Source: Burkholderiaceae bacterium
GTDB lineage: Bacteria; Pseudomonadota; Gammaproteobacteria; Burkholderiales; Burkholderiaceae_E
Length of the DNA: 5,225 nucleotides
Direction of reading: 5' to 3'
NCBI GenBank assembly: GCA_023258775.1
Contig: JALQWJ010000126.1
Coordinates: 1-5,225 of the forward strand
This document shows, piece after piece, positions 1-5,225 of the stretch. The notes under the pieces were generated by a model. It ran no database searches, was not told the DNA's origin, and saw only the letters and a program-made list of their open reading frames with translations. The stretch's first letter is position 1. Each line of letters starts with the position of its first letter. The translations under genes and the position numbers were made by a program.

Positions 1-2
1 GT

Positions 3-53
3 CATTATCGGGAACCCGACCCAATGCCAGCTGCTCTTATTCAAACATCATGA
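3..53 (+). CDS. Possible 3' end of an upstream gene (partial, unidentified)
   Basis: The frame starting at base 3 is open and ends in TGA at 51-53. It would encode a C-terminal tail ending ...PMPAALIQTS. Its stop overlaps the kinase start as ATGA (50-53), the usual arrangement for translationally coupled neighbours. Sixteen codons are too few to identify a product. In Pseudomonas argH lies near this locus, but nothing in this tail lets me call ArgH. An alternative is the frame starting at base 1, which stays open until TGA at 82-84 and would fit a kinase start at 92 instead. Both readings are weak. Confidence 0.3.
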   Translation, partial: HYREPDPMPAALIQTS

Positions 54-1111
54 CTCGACTCGAAGTTGTCTCCAGCGAGGATGAAGCGCCGATGCAGGTT
101 CTTCCCGATTGCGCGAATCCAGGCATTGCTTTGCGCGTTTTTTTGTTGATTCAAGCGATGCTTTTATGCGTTGCCTGGAGCGCCTCCAATCATCTTGATG
201 AACTCGTCGCTGAATGGACAGCACAGCAGTTTGCGGTCTTGCCCGCCATGTTGATCGGACTGCCTGTCATGAGCCTCACAAGGCGTCGCGCGCTCTTGTG
301 GCCGGAATGGATGCAATGGTCATTCTTGCTCGGATTCTCGGCCTCCTTATCGATTATTGCAGCCTGGTGGACAGTTTCTGTGCTCGACATGATGGAGCAC
401 CAGATGCGAGACAACTGGTTTGCTTTATTGGGTCGAGGCCTCGGTGGTGCAGGGGTTGCGGCGATGATTGCCCTGGTGCTGCGGTGGCGCGAGCAAGCCC
501 TGTCGCCGGCGCTTGATCGTGCAAGGCTGCAGGCACTTCAGTCGAAGATTCGTCCTCATTTTTTATTCAATGCACTCAATGCGGTACTCGGTCTTTTGCG
601 CAGCGAACCGCGTCGGGCTGAATCCGTGTTGGAGGGTCTTGCGGATCTCTTTCGAATGTTGCTTCGTGACGAGCGCGAGCTCGTACCATTAGCCGACGAA
701 GTTCGTTTCTGTCGCGATTATTTGGCGGTTGAATCTGAGCGGCTAGGAGATCGATTACAGGTTGATTTTGACCTTGAAGAGTCAGCGCTTGCCGCACTGG
801 TGCCACCTTTGCTGCTTCAACCGCTTTTGGAAAATGCGGTTCATCACGGCATTGAGCCTGCCGCTGAAGGTGGCAAGGTGTTACTTAAGGTTTTTCGTCG
901 TTCCGATCGGGTACAAGTCTTGATAGAAAATCCGATGACCAGCGACGGGCCGCTACGTGCCGGAAGACAAATGGCTTTATCAAATGTGCGACAAAGGCTC
1001 GCCTTGCTGTACGATATCGAGGCATCAATGCATATTGAACGAAGTAAGGAGTTCTTTCGACTGACGCTTGAATTCCCTTGCCGCGAGGAAAAAAAGTCTG
1101 CGCATGTCTGA
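50..1111 (+). CDS. algZ: AlgZ/FimS-type membrane sensor histidine kinase (LytS/His_kinase family)
   Basis: This 353-residue protein has four predicted membrane helices at about residues 27-45, 61-77, 89-110 and 126-144, with no sizeable extracytoplasmic domain. A cytoplasmic His_kinase domain (PF06580 type) follows. The phosphorylatable histidine is H170 in RPHFLFNALN, and the N-box LLENAVHHG lies at about 259-267. The usual DxGxG box is reduced to IENP (292-295), and the G-box reads QMALSNVRQRL (307-317), with few glycines. From memory this matches the AlgZ/FimS branch rather than typical kinases. The N-terminal LPDCANPG (residues 18-25) also resembles AlgZ proteins. Pseudomonas FimS is about 358 residues, so length fits. 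It presumably senses a membrane or cytoplasmic cue and phosphorylates the adjacent regulator. ATG 50 overlaps a possible upstream stop but has no clear ribosome site. ATG 92 (residue 15) has GCGAGGA upstream at 75-81 and is a credible alternative start. The pair assignment is firm; the ligand is unknown. Confidence 0.88.
   Translation: MTRLEVVSSEDEAPMQVLPDCANPGIALRVFLLIQAMLLCVAWSASNHLDELVAEWTAQQFAVLPAMLIGLPVMSLTRRRALLWPEWMQWSFLLGFSASLSIIAAWWTVSVLDMMEHQMRDNWFALLGRGLGGAGVAAMIALVLRWREQALSPALDRARLQALQSKIRPHFLFNALNAVLGLLRSEPRRAESVLEGLADLFRMLLRDERELVPLADEVRFCRDYLAVESERLGDRLQVDFDLEESALAALVPPLLLQPLLENAVHHGIEPAAEGGKVLLKVFRRSDRVQVLIENPMTSDGPLRAGRQMALSNVRQRLALLYDIEASMHIERSKEFFRLTLEFPCREEKKSAHV
1085..1096 (+). 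promoter_or_regulatory. Purine-rich ribosome-binding region of the regulator gene, containing an A AAA AAG heptamer
   Basis: GAGGA at 1085-1089 runs into seven A's (1089-1095) and a G. It lies 7-18 bases before ATG 1104 and is the best ribosome-binding signal for the regulator. It supports that start over the in-frame TTG at 1068, which lies well inside the kinase gene. In the kinase reading frame the bases fall as gaA AAA AAG, the phase of the classical -1 slippery heptamer. Whether slippage happens cannot be told from sequence. Confidence 0.5.
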
Positions 1112-1898
1112 ACAAACCAGCGTTTTGATCGTCGACGATGAGTCTCCTGCCCGCGCCCGCCTTCGCGAGTTGCTCGGCGACCTTGCCAAAGAATTTAAAG
1201 TTGAGGTGGTGGGCGAAGCTAGCTCAGGTACCGAAGCGCTAGGCATGATTGAGAGTCTGCAACCCAATGTCGTTTTTCTCGACGTACAAATGCCTGGCAT
1301 GAGCGGCATCGAGTTGGCTCGTCACTTGTCCGCTCAAGCCGCACACGGCCGCATGCTCATGCCGATGGTGGTCTTTGTGACTGCCTTTGATGAATTTGCC
1401 ATCGAAGCCTTCGAGGTCCGAGCGATCGACTACCTGCTCAAACCTGTCCGGGTTGCAAGATTGTTGGACACCTTGCGGCGCATTGGGCAACGAAGCGCTG
1501 AAGAGCGGATTGAATTAACGGGAAGCGCTGCGAAGTTGCTATCGCCCAAGCGTCGTCATTTGTCGGTCCATGAGCGCGGCCGGGTTCAGTTGGTCCCCAT
1601 TGAGCAGGTTATTTATCTCAAAGCCGAGATGAAGTACGTCACCATTCGGACAAAAGAGCGTGAGTTTTTGATCGAAGAGTCCTTAACCTCGCTTGAAGAC
1701 GAGTTTTCGGATGTATTTGTGCGTATTCATCGAAACGCACTCGTCTCCAAAGCAGCGATTGCCGGGTTTGAGAGGGTTAGTGCCGATGGCTCAGGGGAGG
1801 GTAGTGACCCTTATTGGCAGGTGGTGCTTCATGAATTGCCGGATCGTTTGCCAGTAAGCCGTCGACAATGGTCGGTGGTACGAAACCTCGTGTCCTAA
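1104..1898 (+). CDS. algR: AlgR-type response regulator, receiver plus LytTR DNA-binding domain
   Basis: From ATG 1104 the protein has 264 residues, close to AlgR of Pseudomonas (248). The receiver domain spans about 5-125. The acidic pair is D11/D12 in LIVDDE, the phosphoacceptor is D60 in VFLDVQMPG, and the switch and lysine positions are T93 (FVTAFDEFAI) and K113 (DYLLKP). A linker leads to a LytTR domain at about 150-262, recognisable by IYLKAEMKYVTIRT (170-183), FVRIHRNALV (205-214) and LPVSRRQ (249-255). LytTR domains bind direct-repeat DNA sites through a beta-rich fold. The start overlaps the end of the kinase gene by 8 bp, so the two are almost certainly co-expressed and cognate. A longer reading from TTG 1068 adds twelve residues that do not look like receiver sequence. 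Residues 226-237, rich in Ser, Gly and Asp, form an insertion within the LytTR domain. By family the product is a transcription factor; targets are unknown, and no convincing AlgR-like site was found in the window. Confidence 0.92.
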   Translation: MSEQTSVLIVDDESPARARLRELLGDLAKEFKVEVVGEASSGTEALGMIESLQPNVVFLDVQMPGMSGIELARHLSAQAAHGRMLMPMVVFVTAFDEFAIEAFEVRAIDYLLKPVRVARLLDTLRRIGQRSAEERIELTGSAAKLLSPKRRHLSVHERGRVQLVPIEQVIYLKAEMKYVTIRTKEREFLIEESLTSLEDEFSDVFVRIHRNALVSKAAIAGFERVSADGSGEGSDPYWQVVLHELPDRLPVSRRQWSVVRNLVS

Positions 1899-1927
1899 TC
1901 TTGCTCAGAAAGCCTCCGATTCCGACG

Positions 1928-2893
1928 ATGACAAGCGCCCTCAAAAAACTGCGGATTGCTAGCCGCAAAAGTAGGCTTGCGCTTTGGCAGGCAGAGCATG
2001 TTCGAAGCCTTTTGCAACATCATCATCCGGACACTGATGTTGAAATCATCGGCATGTCAACCGAAGGTGACCGAGTGCTCGATCGCGCCCTCTATGAGAT
2101 TGGCGGCAAAGGTCTGTTCACCAAGGAACTCGAACTCGCCTTACTCCGTGGCGAAGCAGAGCTTGCGGTGCATTCGCTCAAGGATGTACCCATGACGCTT
2201 GGCGAGGCCTTTTGCCTGGCTGGCATCATGGCGCGGGAAGATCCGCGCGACGCTTGGGTGAGTCCGACGATTCCAGCCCTCGAATCATTACCGCAGGGCG
2301 CGGTTGTTGGCACCTCAAGTCTGCGTCGAGAGGCACAACTCAAGGCCATGCGGCCGGACATTGAGATCCAACCCTTACGCGGCAACCTTGATACCCGGCT
2401 CGCCAAGCTTGACCGCGGCGAATATCAAGGGATCGTATTGGCGGTTGCCGGACTGAATCGACTTGAATTGAGTCACCGAATTGCTCAGTACTGTGAACCA
2501 ACTTTGATGTTGCCAGCGGTTGGTCAAGCGGCACTTGGTCTTGAGTGCCTTGTCCAACGCCAGGACGTGATCGACATGCTGCAAGTGCTGGATCACCGCC
2601 CGAGTAATCTGGCGGTCAGCGCTGAGCGCGAGCTTGCCCTTAGGCTTGGTGGTAGCTGTCGAGTGCCGCTAGCAGCCTACGCAAGCTGGGAGGTGGATCG
2701 GATGCGTTTGCGCGCTTGTGTGCAACTGCCCGATGGACGTATGGTCCATGCTGAGGATCACCAAAGTGTCGAGAACCTAAACGAGGCTTTAGGATTAGGT
2801 GCCGAGGTCGCCGCGCTTTTAATGGCTCAGGGCGCAAGGCCCTGGTCAGGCCAGGACGGCACAAACCCTTGGGTCAACGCACCGTCCTCTTAA
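1928..2893 (+). CDS. hemC: Hydroxymethylbilane synthase (porphobilinogen deaminase)
   Basis: This cytoplasmic enzyme polymerises four porphobilinogens into hydroxymethylbilane, releasing ammonia, on a covalently bound dipyrromethane cofactor. The 321-residue protein is slightly longer than E. coli HemC (313). The cofactor-anchoring cysteine is C244 in GGSCRVPLAA. The catalytic aspartate is D86 in HSLKDVP, matching E. coli D84. Substrate and cofactor side-chain contacts are present as R13 (RIASRKS), K61 (GGKGLF), R133/R134 (TSSLRR), and R151 and R157 (RGNLDTRL). All expected active-site positions are intact, so the enzyme should be functional. ATG 1928 places RIASRKSRLALWQ at the normal distance from the N-terminus. 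The in-frame ATG 1868 would add twenty residues overlapping the regulator gene and is unlikely. The ribosome site is weak (AGAAAG at 1907-1912, 15 bases upstream). The last 25 or so residues, after LLMAQGARPW, form a short tail whose codons overlap the start of hemD. Confidence 0.97.
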   Translation: MTSALKKLRIASRKSRLALWQAEHVRSLLQHHHPDTDVEIIGMSTEGDRVLDRALYEIGGKGLFTKELELALLRGEAELAVHSLKDVPMTLGEAFCLAGIMAREDPRDAWVSPTIPALESLPQGAVVGTSSLRREAQLKAMRPDIEIQPLRGNLDTRLAKLDRGEYQGIVLAVAGLNRLELSHRIAQYCEPTLMLPAVGQAALGLECLVQRQDVIDMLQVLDHRPSNLAVSAERELALRLGGSCRVPLAAYASWEVDRMRLRACVQLPDGRMVHAEDHQSVENLNEALGLGAEVAALLMAQGARPWSGQDGTNPWVNAPSS

Positions 2894-3723
2894 GCCTCGC
2901 TGAGCCTCGTGCAAGTCAGCAGGCGAGATGGCTTGAACAGCATGGTTTTGAGGTGCTTATTGCCTCAACCCATCGGCTCAAGGTTTTGGATAGGCGCGCG
3001 GCGAATTGGGCATGGGCCGATGCTTTAAGTGCTGATCATGATGTGCTTATCCCAGCAAGCCCTGGAGCAGTCGGCTGCCTCGCATCTGGGCTTGAGCAAG
3101 CTGGGCTGAACGGCAAGCTCGCGGCAATGGCATGGCTTTGCCTAGGTGAAGGGAGCTTCGAGGCGATCAAAAGCCATTTTCCAATTTTGGGCGGCGACGG
3201 ACTCAAGGGTCAGCCCGAGCGCCGACTTGCCCGGCTTGAGCATCGCGACTTAAGTCATTTGCTCGCCGATTCGCAAAGTCGGCGCTGGATCGGCAACCGA
3301 ACTGTTCACTTGCTTTGCGCAAAGCATCGGGTTGCGGCGATCGAGCTAGCTTTTCAAGCAAGCTGGGGGCAGCAACTGACTGTCCACGGTGTTTATCAAG
3401 ATCACTGGTCGGATATGCCAGCATCTGAGACCCAGCGTTTGCTCCGAGCCTTGGCATCTGCCGATCGGCTTTGTTGGCAGCTCGGGTCGATTGCGCTACT
3501 TGAGCAAGTTCATCGTGCACTTTGCGAAGAATCAATCAATGACCCAACTGGTGGCCATCAGACGCTGGAGGTTCTTAGGCGTGGCCGAGCTATGTTGCAT
3601 CGTGCAGCCATCATCGCGCCGCACAAGCGCATCATCGATCGCGCAAAACAACTTGGCTACGAAGGCCCGGCGAGCATCCTAGCGGGCAGCGAGGCGCTTC
3701 TCGATTGGCTTTCGATGGCATAG
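2869..3723 (+). CDS. hemD: Uroporphyrinogen-III synthase, divergent
   Basis: HemD cyclises hydroxymethylbilane with inversion of ring D to give uroporphyrinogen III. The family is poorly conserved, and this 284-residue copy is divergent and longer than usual (E. coli 246). Recognisable elements are the first strand TVLLSLAEPRASQQARWLEQHGFEVL (positions 5-30), DVLIPASPGAVGCL (58-71, matching the SPNAV-type motif), AAMAWLCLGEGSFEAI (85-100), GVYQDHW with Y176 at the VYRR position, DRLCWQLGSIALLEQV (199-214), and PHKRIIDRAKQLGY (251-264) followed by SEALLDWL. The RGxGGR-type stretch before the tyrosine is not kept (LLCAKHRVAAI, 148-158). A stretch at about 220-240 appears inserted. The chosen start is TTG 2869, the codon that gives a complete first beta strand; AGGA at 2853-2856 precedes it. 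It overlaps hemC by 25 bp, implying coupled translation. Position after hemC and before hemX makes the assignment secure despite weak motifs. It is not fused to hemX, unlike in some Burkholderiales relatives. Confidence 0.85.
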   Translation: MGQRTVLLSLAEPRASQQARWLEQHGFEVLIASTHRLKVLDRRAANWAWADALSADHDVLIPASPGAVGCLASGLEQAGLNGKLAAMAWLCLGEGSFEAIKSHFPILGGDGLKGQPERRLARLEHRDLSHLLADSQSRRWIGNRTVHLLCAKHRVAAIELAFQASWGQQLTVHGVYQDHWSDMPASETQRLLRALASADRLCWQLGSIALLEQVHRALCEESINDPTGGHQTLEVLRRGRAMLHRAAIIAPHKRIIDRAKQLGYEGPASILAGSEALLDWLSMA

Positions 3724-3732
3724 TCGCTTGCT

Positions 3733-3741
3733 TGTTAGAAT
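3733..3741 (+). promoter_or_regulatory. Candidate extended -10 promoter element upstream of hemX
   Basis: TGTTAGAAT fits the extended -10 pattern TGnTATAAT, with hexamer TAGAAT at 3736-3741. No good -35 hexamer lies 16-19 bases upstream, which extended -10 promoters can tolerate. Transcription would start near 3748-3750, at or just before the hemX ATG at 3750. There is no Shine-Dalgarno sequence before that ATG, which would fit a leaderless or nearly leaderless transcript. This is an inference from a short motif. Confidence 0.35.
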
Positions 3742-3749
3742 GATTGGCT

Positions 3750-4964
3750 ATGCAAGCTTCCCAAGAATCCAAGAATCCCCAAAGTCCAACTGAGCAAGCG
3801 CAGGATGTGAAGGGGCAGGCTTCGCATGCTGCCGCGACACCGCTAGGGCCCGCGAAACCGCAGCCAAGCTGGTTTGGCGTGGGATGGTTCGGCATGATGG
3901 TGGTGATCCTCGCTGCTGGGCTTGGCGGTTACTGGTTCTCACAACGTATGGATCGGGTCGAAACCAGTGCGGCAAGGCGCCTGCAGGGTGCGGATCAGCG
4001 GATTGTGCAACTCGAAGCTCAAACCAAGCTCTATCAGGACGAGCTTCGAGAACTCGGATCGCGAGCGTCGGTTGTTGAGTCGAAGCTAAGCGAAAGCATC
4101 GGACAACAAGCCCAGCTTGAACAGCTTTACAAGAGCATGGCCGTTGAATCTGCGGACGCTCTGCTTCACGACATGGAACGCAGCGTTCTCGCCGCTGTGC
4201 AACAGCTTCAATTCGGTGGCTTGAATACAACGCTTCTGGTGCTTGGTGAAATCGATCTTCGACTTGGTCGCTTGCGTGAACCCAGTCTTTTGGCGGTACA
4301 AAGGGCGCTTCAGCGAGATATCGAGCGCTTAAAGGCAGAGTCGGTACACGACCCAATTCAAGTGGCCCAACGACTTGATGTGATGCTCGGACAGGTTGAT
4401 GCCTTACAGCTTTTATCAGAACAGCGACACGATGCCGATCCGTCCCCAAGCGGCAAACCGGATTCTATCGGCGCAACAACTGCAAGTTCGGAACGCAAGG
4501 AGCAGACGGGTGGCGCTGCTAATTTGCAGGGTTCAAAACCAGCTGAATCGGGTCAAGGGTGGGCTAACGCCGAAGAGATCGTGCGCTGGGGCCAGCAATT
4601 AGGCATCAACCTCTTGTCGGCAATACGCGATTTGTTTCGCGTAACCCGGGTTGATCGTCCCGACGCTTTACTTGCGGCGCCGCAACAGGCCTACTTTCTG
4701 CGCGAGCAACTCCGTTTACATTTGATGAGCGCGAGACTCGCAGCGATGTGGCGTAACGATGTGCTTTTTAAAACGGATACCGATCGTGCAAGTATGCTGC
4801 TGCAGCGCTATTTCGATCCGCAGCAGCGTCTTGTAGGCGCTCAACTCGAAAGCCTTAAGCAATTGCAGTCGATGCGTCTTTCGCTCGATCAGCAAGCCTT
4901 GGCAGAAACGCTCACCGCGATCCGTGGTGCGAGAAGCGCACGTGATGCGCGAACCGCACGTTAA
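3750..4964 (+). CDS. hemX: HemX-family inner-membrane protein
   Basis: From ATG 3750 this 404-residue protein (E. coli HemX 393) has a polar, Gln/Pro/Ala-rich cytoplasmic N-terminus (1-40) and a single membrane helix at about 44-63 (WFGMMVVILAAGLGGYWF region). A charged, heptad-like region likely to be coiled coil follows at about 64-125, and then a helical domain. A low-complexity linker rich in Ser, Gly, Ala and Lys at about 225-272 splits this from the C-terminal part, which carries the family-like stretch AYFLREQLRLHLMSARLAAM (314-333). The topology implies that most of the protein is periplasmic. Members of PF04375 are often annotated as uroporphyrinogen-III C-methyltransferase, but this one shows no SAM-binding methyltransferase motifs. 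Its role beside hemC, hemD and hemY is better described as a heme-synthesis accessory protein of unknown mechanism. A TTG at 3744 would add two residues and is a minor alternative start. The start lacks a ribosome site and lies 26 bp after the hemD stop, just after a promoter-like element. Confidence 0.9.
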   Translation: MQASQESKNPQSPTEQAQDVKGQASHAAATPLGPAKPQPSWFGVGWFGMMVVILAAGLGGYWFSQRMDRVETSAARRLQGADQRIVQLEAQTKLYQDELRELGSRASVVESKLSESIGQQAQLEQLYKSMAVESADALLHDMERSVLAAVQQLQFGGLNTTLLVLGEIDLRLGRLREPSLLAVQRALQRDIERLKAESVHDPIQVAQRLDVMLGQVDALQLLSEQRHDADPSPSGKPDSIGATTASSERKEQTGGAANLQGSKPAESGQGWANAEEIVRWGQQLGINLLSAIRDLFRVTRVDRPDALLAAPQQAYFLREQLRLHLMSARLAAMWRNDVLFKTDTDRASMLLQRYFDPQQRLVGAQLESLKQLQSMRLSLDQQALAETLTAIRGARSARDARTAR

Positions 4965-4968
4965 GGGG
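4963..4968 (+). promoter_or_regulatory. Ribosome-binding site AAGGGG before the hemX-hemY leader ORF
   Basis: AAGGGG overlaps the hemX stop codon (TAA 4962-4964) and sits 5 bases before ATG 4974. It is about 49 bases from the hemY ATG at 5018, too far to serve that start directly. It therefore points to initiation at 4974, or else has no role. It is one of the clearer Shine-Dalgarno-like sequences at a gene junction in this window. Confidence 0.45.
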
Positions 4969-4973
4969 CAAAG

Positions 4974-5015
4974 ATGGCTGACATCATCGCCTTAACCGCG
5001 CTGCTCACCAACTAG
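4974..5015 (+). CDS. Possible 13-codon leader peptide coupling hemX to hemY
   Basis: ATG 4974 opens a 13-codon ORF encoding MADIIALTALLTN and ends in TAG 5013-5015, only 2 bases before the hemY ATG. It has a good ribosome-binding sequence (AAGGGG, spacing 5), whereas hemY has none (CTCACCAACTAGCT precedes it). Ribosomes finishing this ORF could restart at hemY, giving coupled translation. The peptide is hydrophobic with no obvious run of regulatory codons, so attenuation by amino-acid supply is not suggested. An ORF this short can arise by chance, and the claim rests on the ribosome-site contrast and the tight spacing. Confidence 0.35.
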   Translation: MADIIALTALLTN

Positions 5016-5017
5016 CT

Positions 5018-5225
5018 ATGCGCTGGATTCTCGGTATTTTGGTCGTTTTGGCGAGCGCTGTCTCGCTTGCCTTGCTGCTGATGTTTAACCACGGCAACTT
5101 GGCGATCTTCTGGCCGCCTTATCGCGTGGACCTATCGATCAATACCGCGCTTGTGCTGTTGATTGCGCTGGTTACTTTGATGTTTCTCGCCTCCAAAGCC
5201 CTGGTTCAGTTGATTTCGCTCCCGG
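5018..5225 (+). CDS. hemY: HemY-family inner-membrane protein, N-terminal part (runs off the window)
   Basis: The first 69 codons are present; the gene continues past the right edge. The visible part has a membrane helix at about residues 3-23, a short loop with NHGNLAIFWPPYRVDLSINT (24-43), and a second hydrophobic helix at about 44-62. This is the family's N-terminal pattern: two helices with a conserved xPPYRVDLSxN periplasmic loop. A TPR-containing cytoplasmic domain is expected beyond the window (E. coli HemY is about 398 residues). Proteobacterial HemY is not the Bacillus protoporphyrinogen oxidase of the same name; its role in late heme synthesis is not firmly defined. ATG 5018 is the first possible start, because this frame has a stop at 4979-4981 and no other start codon between. 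No ribosome site precedes it. Confidence 0.9.
   Translation, partial: MRWILGILVVLASAVSLALLLMFNHGNLAIFWPPYRVDLSINTALVLLIALVTLMFLASKALVQLISLP

Noticed and set aside
138..145. T7 run with in-phase T TTT TTG heptamer in the kinase gene
   Set aside because: It encodes Val-Phe-Leu in the first membrane helix, which explains the T-rich codons. I see no nearby stimulatory signal, and a shift would give only a nonsense product.
694..715. GTTCGT-containing stretch resembling part of an AlgR binding site
   Set aside because: It lacks the CC start of the Pseudomonas site pattern, stands alone and lies within the kinase coding region.
1068..1103. Longer regulator start at TTG 1068
   Set aside because: The twelve extra residues lie inside the kinase gene and do not resemble receiver sequence. 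ATG 1104 directly precedes the normal beta-1 strand and has the purine-rich site.
1868..1927. Twenty-residue N-terminal extension of HemC from ATG 1868
   Set aside because: It overlaps the regulator gene by 31 bp, and its sequence does not resemble HemC N-termini. ATG 1928 gives the normal spacing to RIASRKS.
2842..2854. Small inverted repeat CTGG-TCAGG-CCAG upstream of the hemD start
   Set aside because: A 4-bp stem inside hemC coding sequence with no T tract; expected by chance and not a terminator.
3345..3365. Imperfect palindrome with AGCT arms within hemD
   Set aside because: Short broken stem in coding sequence, with neither a T tract nor a regulatory context.
3748..4449. 233-codon open frame on the - strand opposite hemX
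   Set aside because: It lies entirely within hemX, its translation shows no recognisable domain and a shadow-like Arg/Pro/Ser-rich composition, while the + strand has clear HemX features.

Overview
The window looks like one stretch of a chromosomal heme-biosynthesis operon from a betaproteobacterium, probably of the Burkholderiales. I base this on the gene order (AlgZ/FimS-type kinase, AlgR-type regulator, hemC, hemD, hemX, hemY), on separate membrane-anchored HemX and HemY proteins, and on protein sequence style. No search was run, so the taxon is an inference. Every supported gene is on the + strand, tightly packed or overlapping, and no stretch over 300 bases lacks a gene.

Layout: positions 3-53 may hold the last codons of an upstream gene whose stop overlaps the kinase start (ATGA). 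Positions 50-1111 encode a four-helix membrane sensor kinase of the LytS/AlgZ class. Positions 1104-1898 encode its LytTR-type response regulator, overlapping the kinase by 8 bp. After 29 bp comes hemC (1928-2893, hydroxymethylbilane synthase). Overlapping it by 25 bp is a divergent hemD with a TTG start (2869-3723, uroporphyrinogen-III synthase). After a 26-bp gap carrying a promoter-like extended -10 element comes hemX (3750-4964). A possible 13-codon leader ORF (4974-5015) follows. hemY (5018 onward) runs off the right edge.

Function: HemC joins four porphobilinogens into the linear tetrapyrrole hydroxymethylbilane, and HemD closes and rearranges it to uroporphyrinogen III, the branch-point precursor of heme, siroheme and cobalamin. 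HemX and HemY are inner-membrane proteins that travel with hemCD in proteobacteria and whose biochemical roles are not firmly settled. The kinase/regulator pair uses the same gene order as fimS(algZ)-algR-hemC-hemD of Pseudomonas. This suggests an old linkage between a LytTR regulatory system and heme synthesis.

I do not see a new biological system here. The observations most worth checking are the expression signals: a possible leader peptide coupling hemX to hemY, a possible leaderless hemX promoter, an in-phase A AAA AAG slippery site at the end of the kinase gene, and the unusual divergence of HemD.
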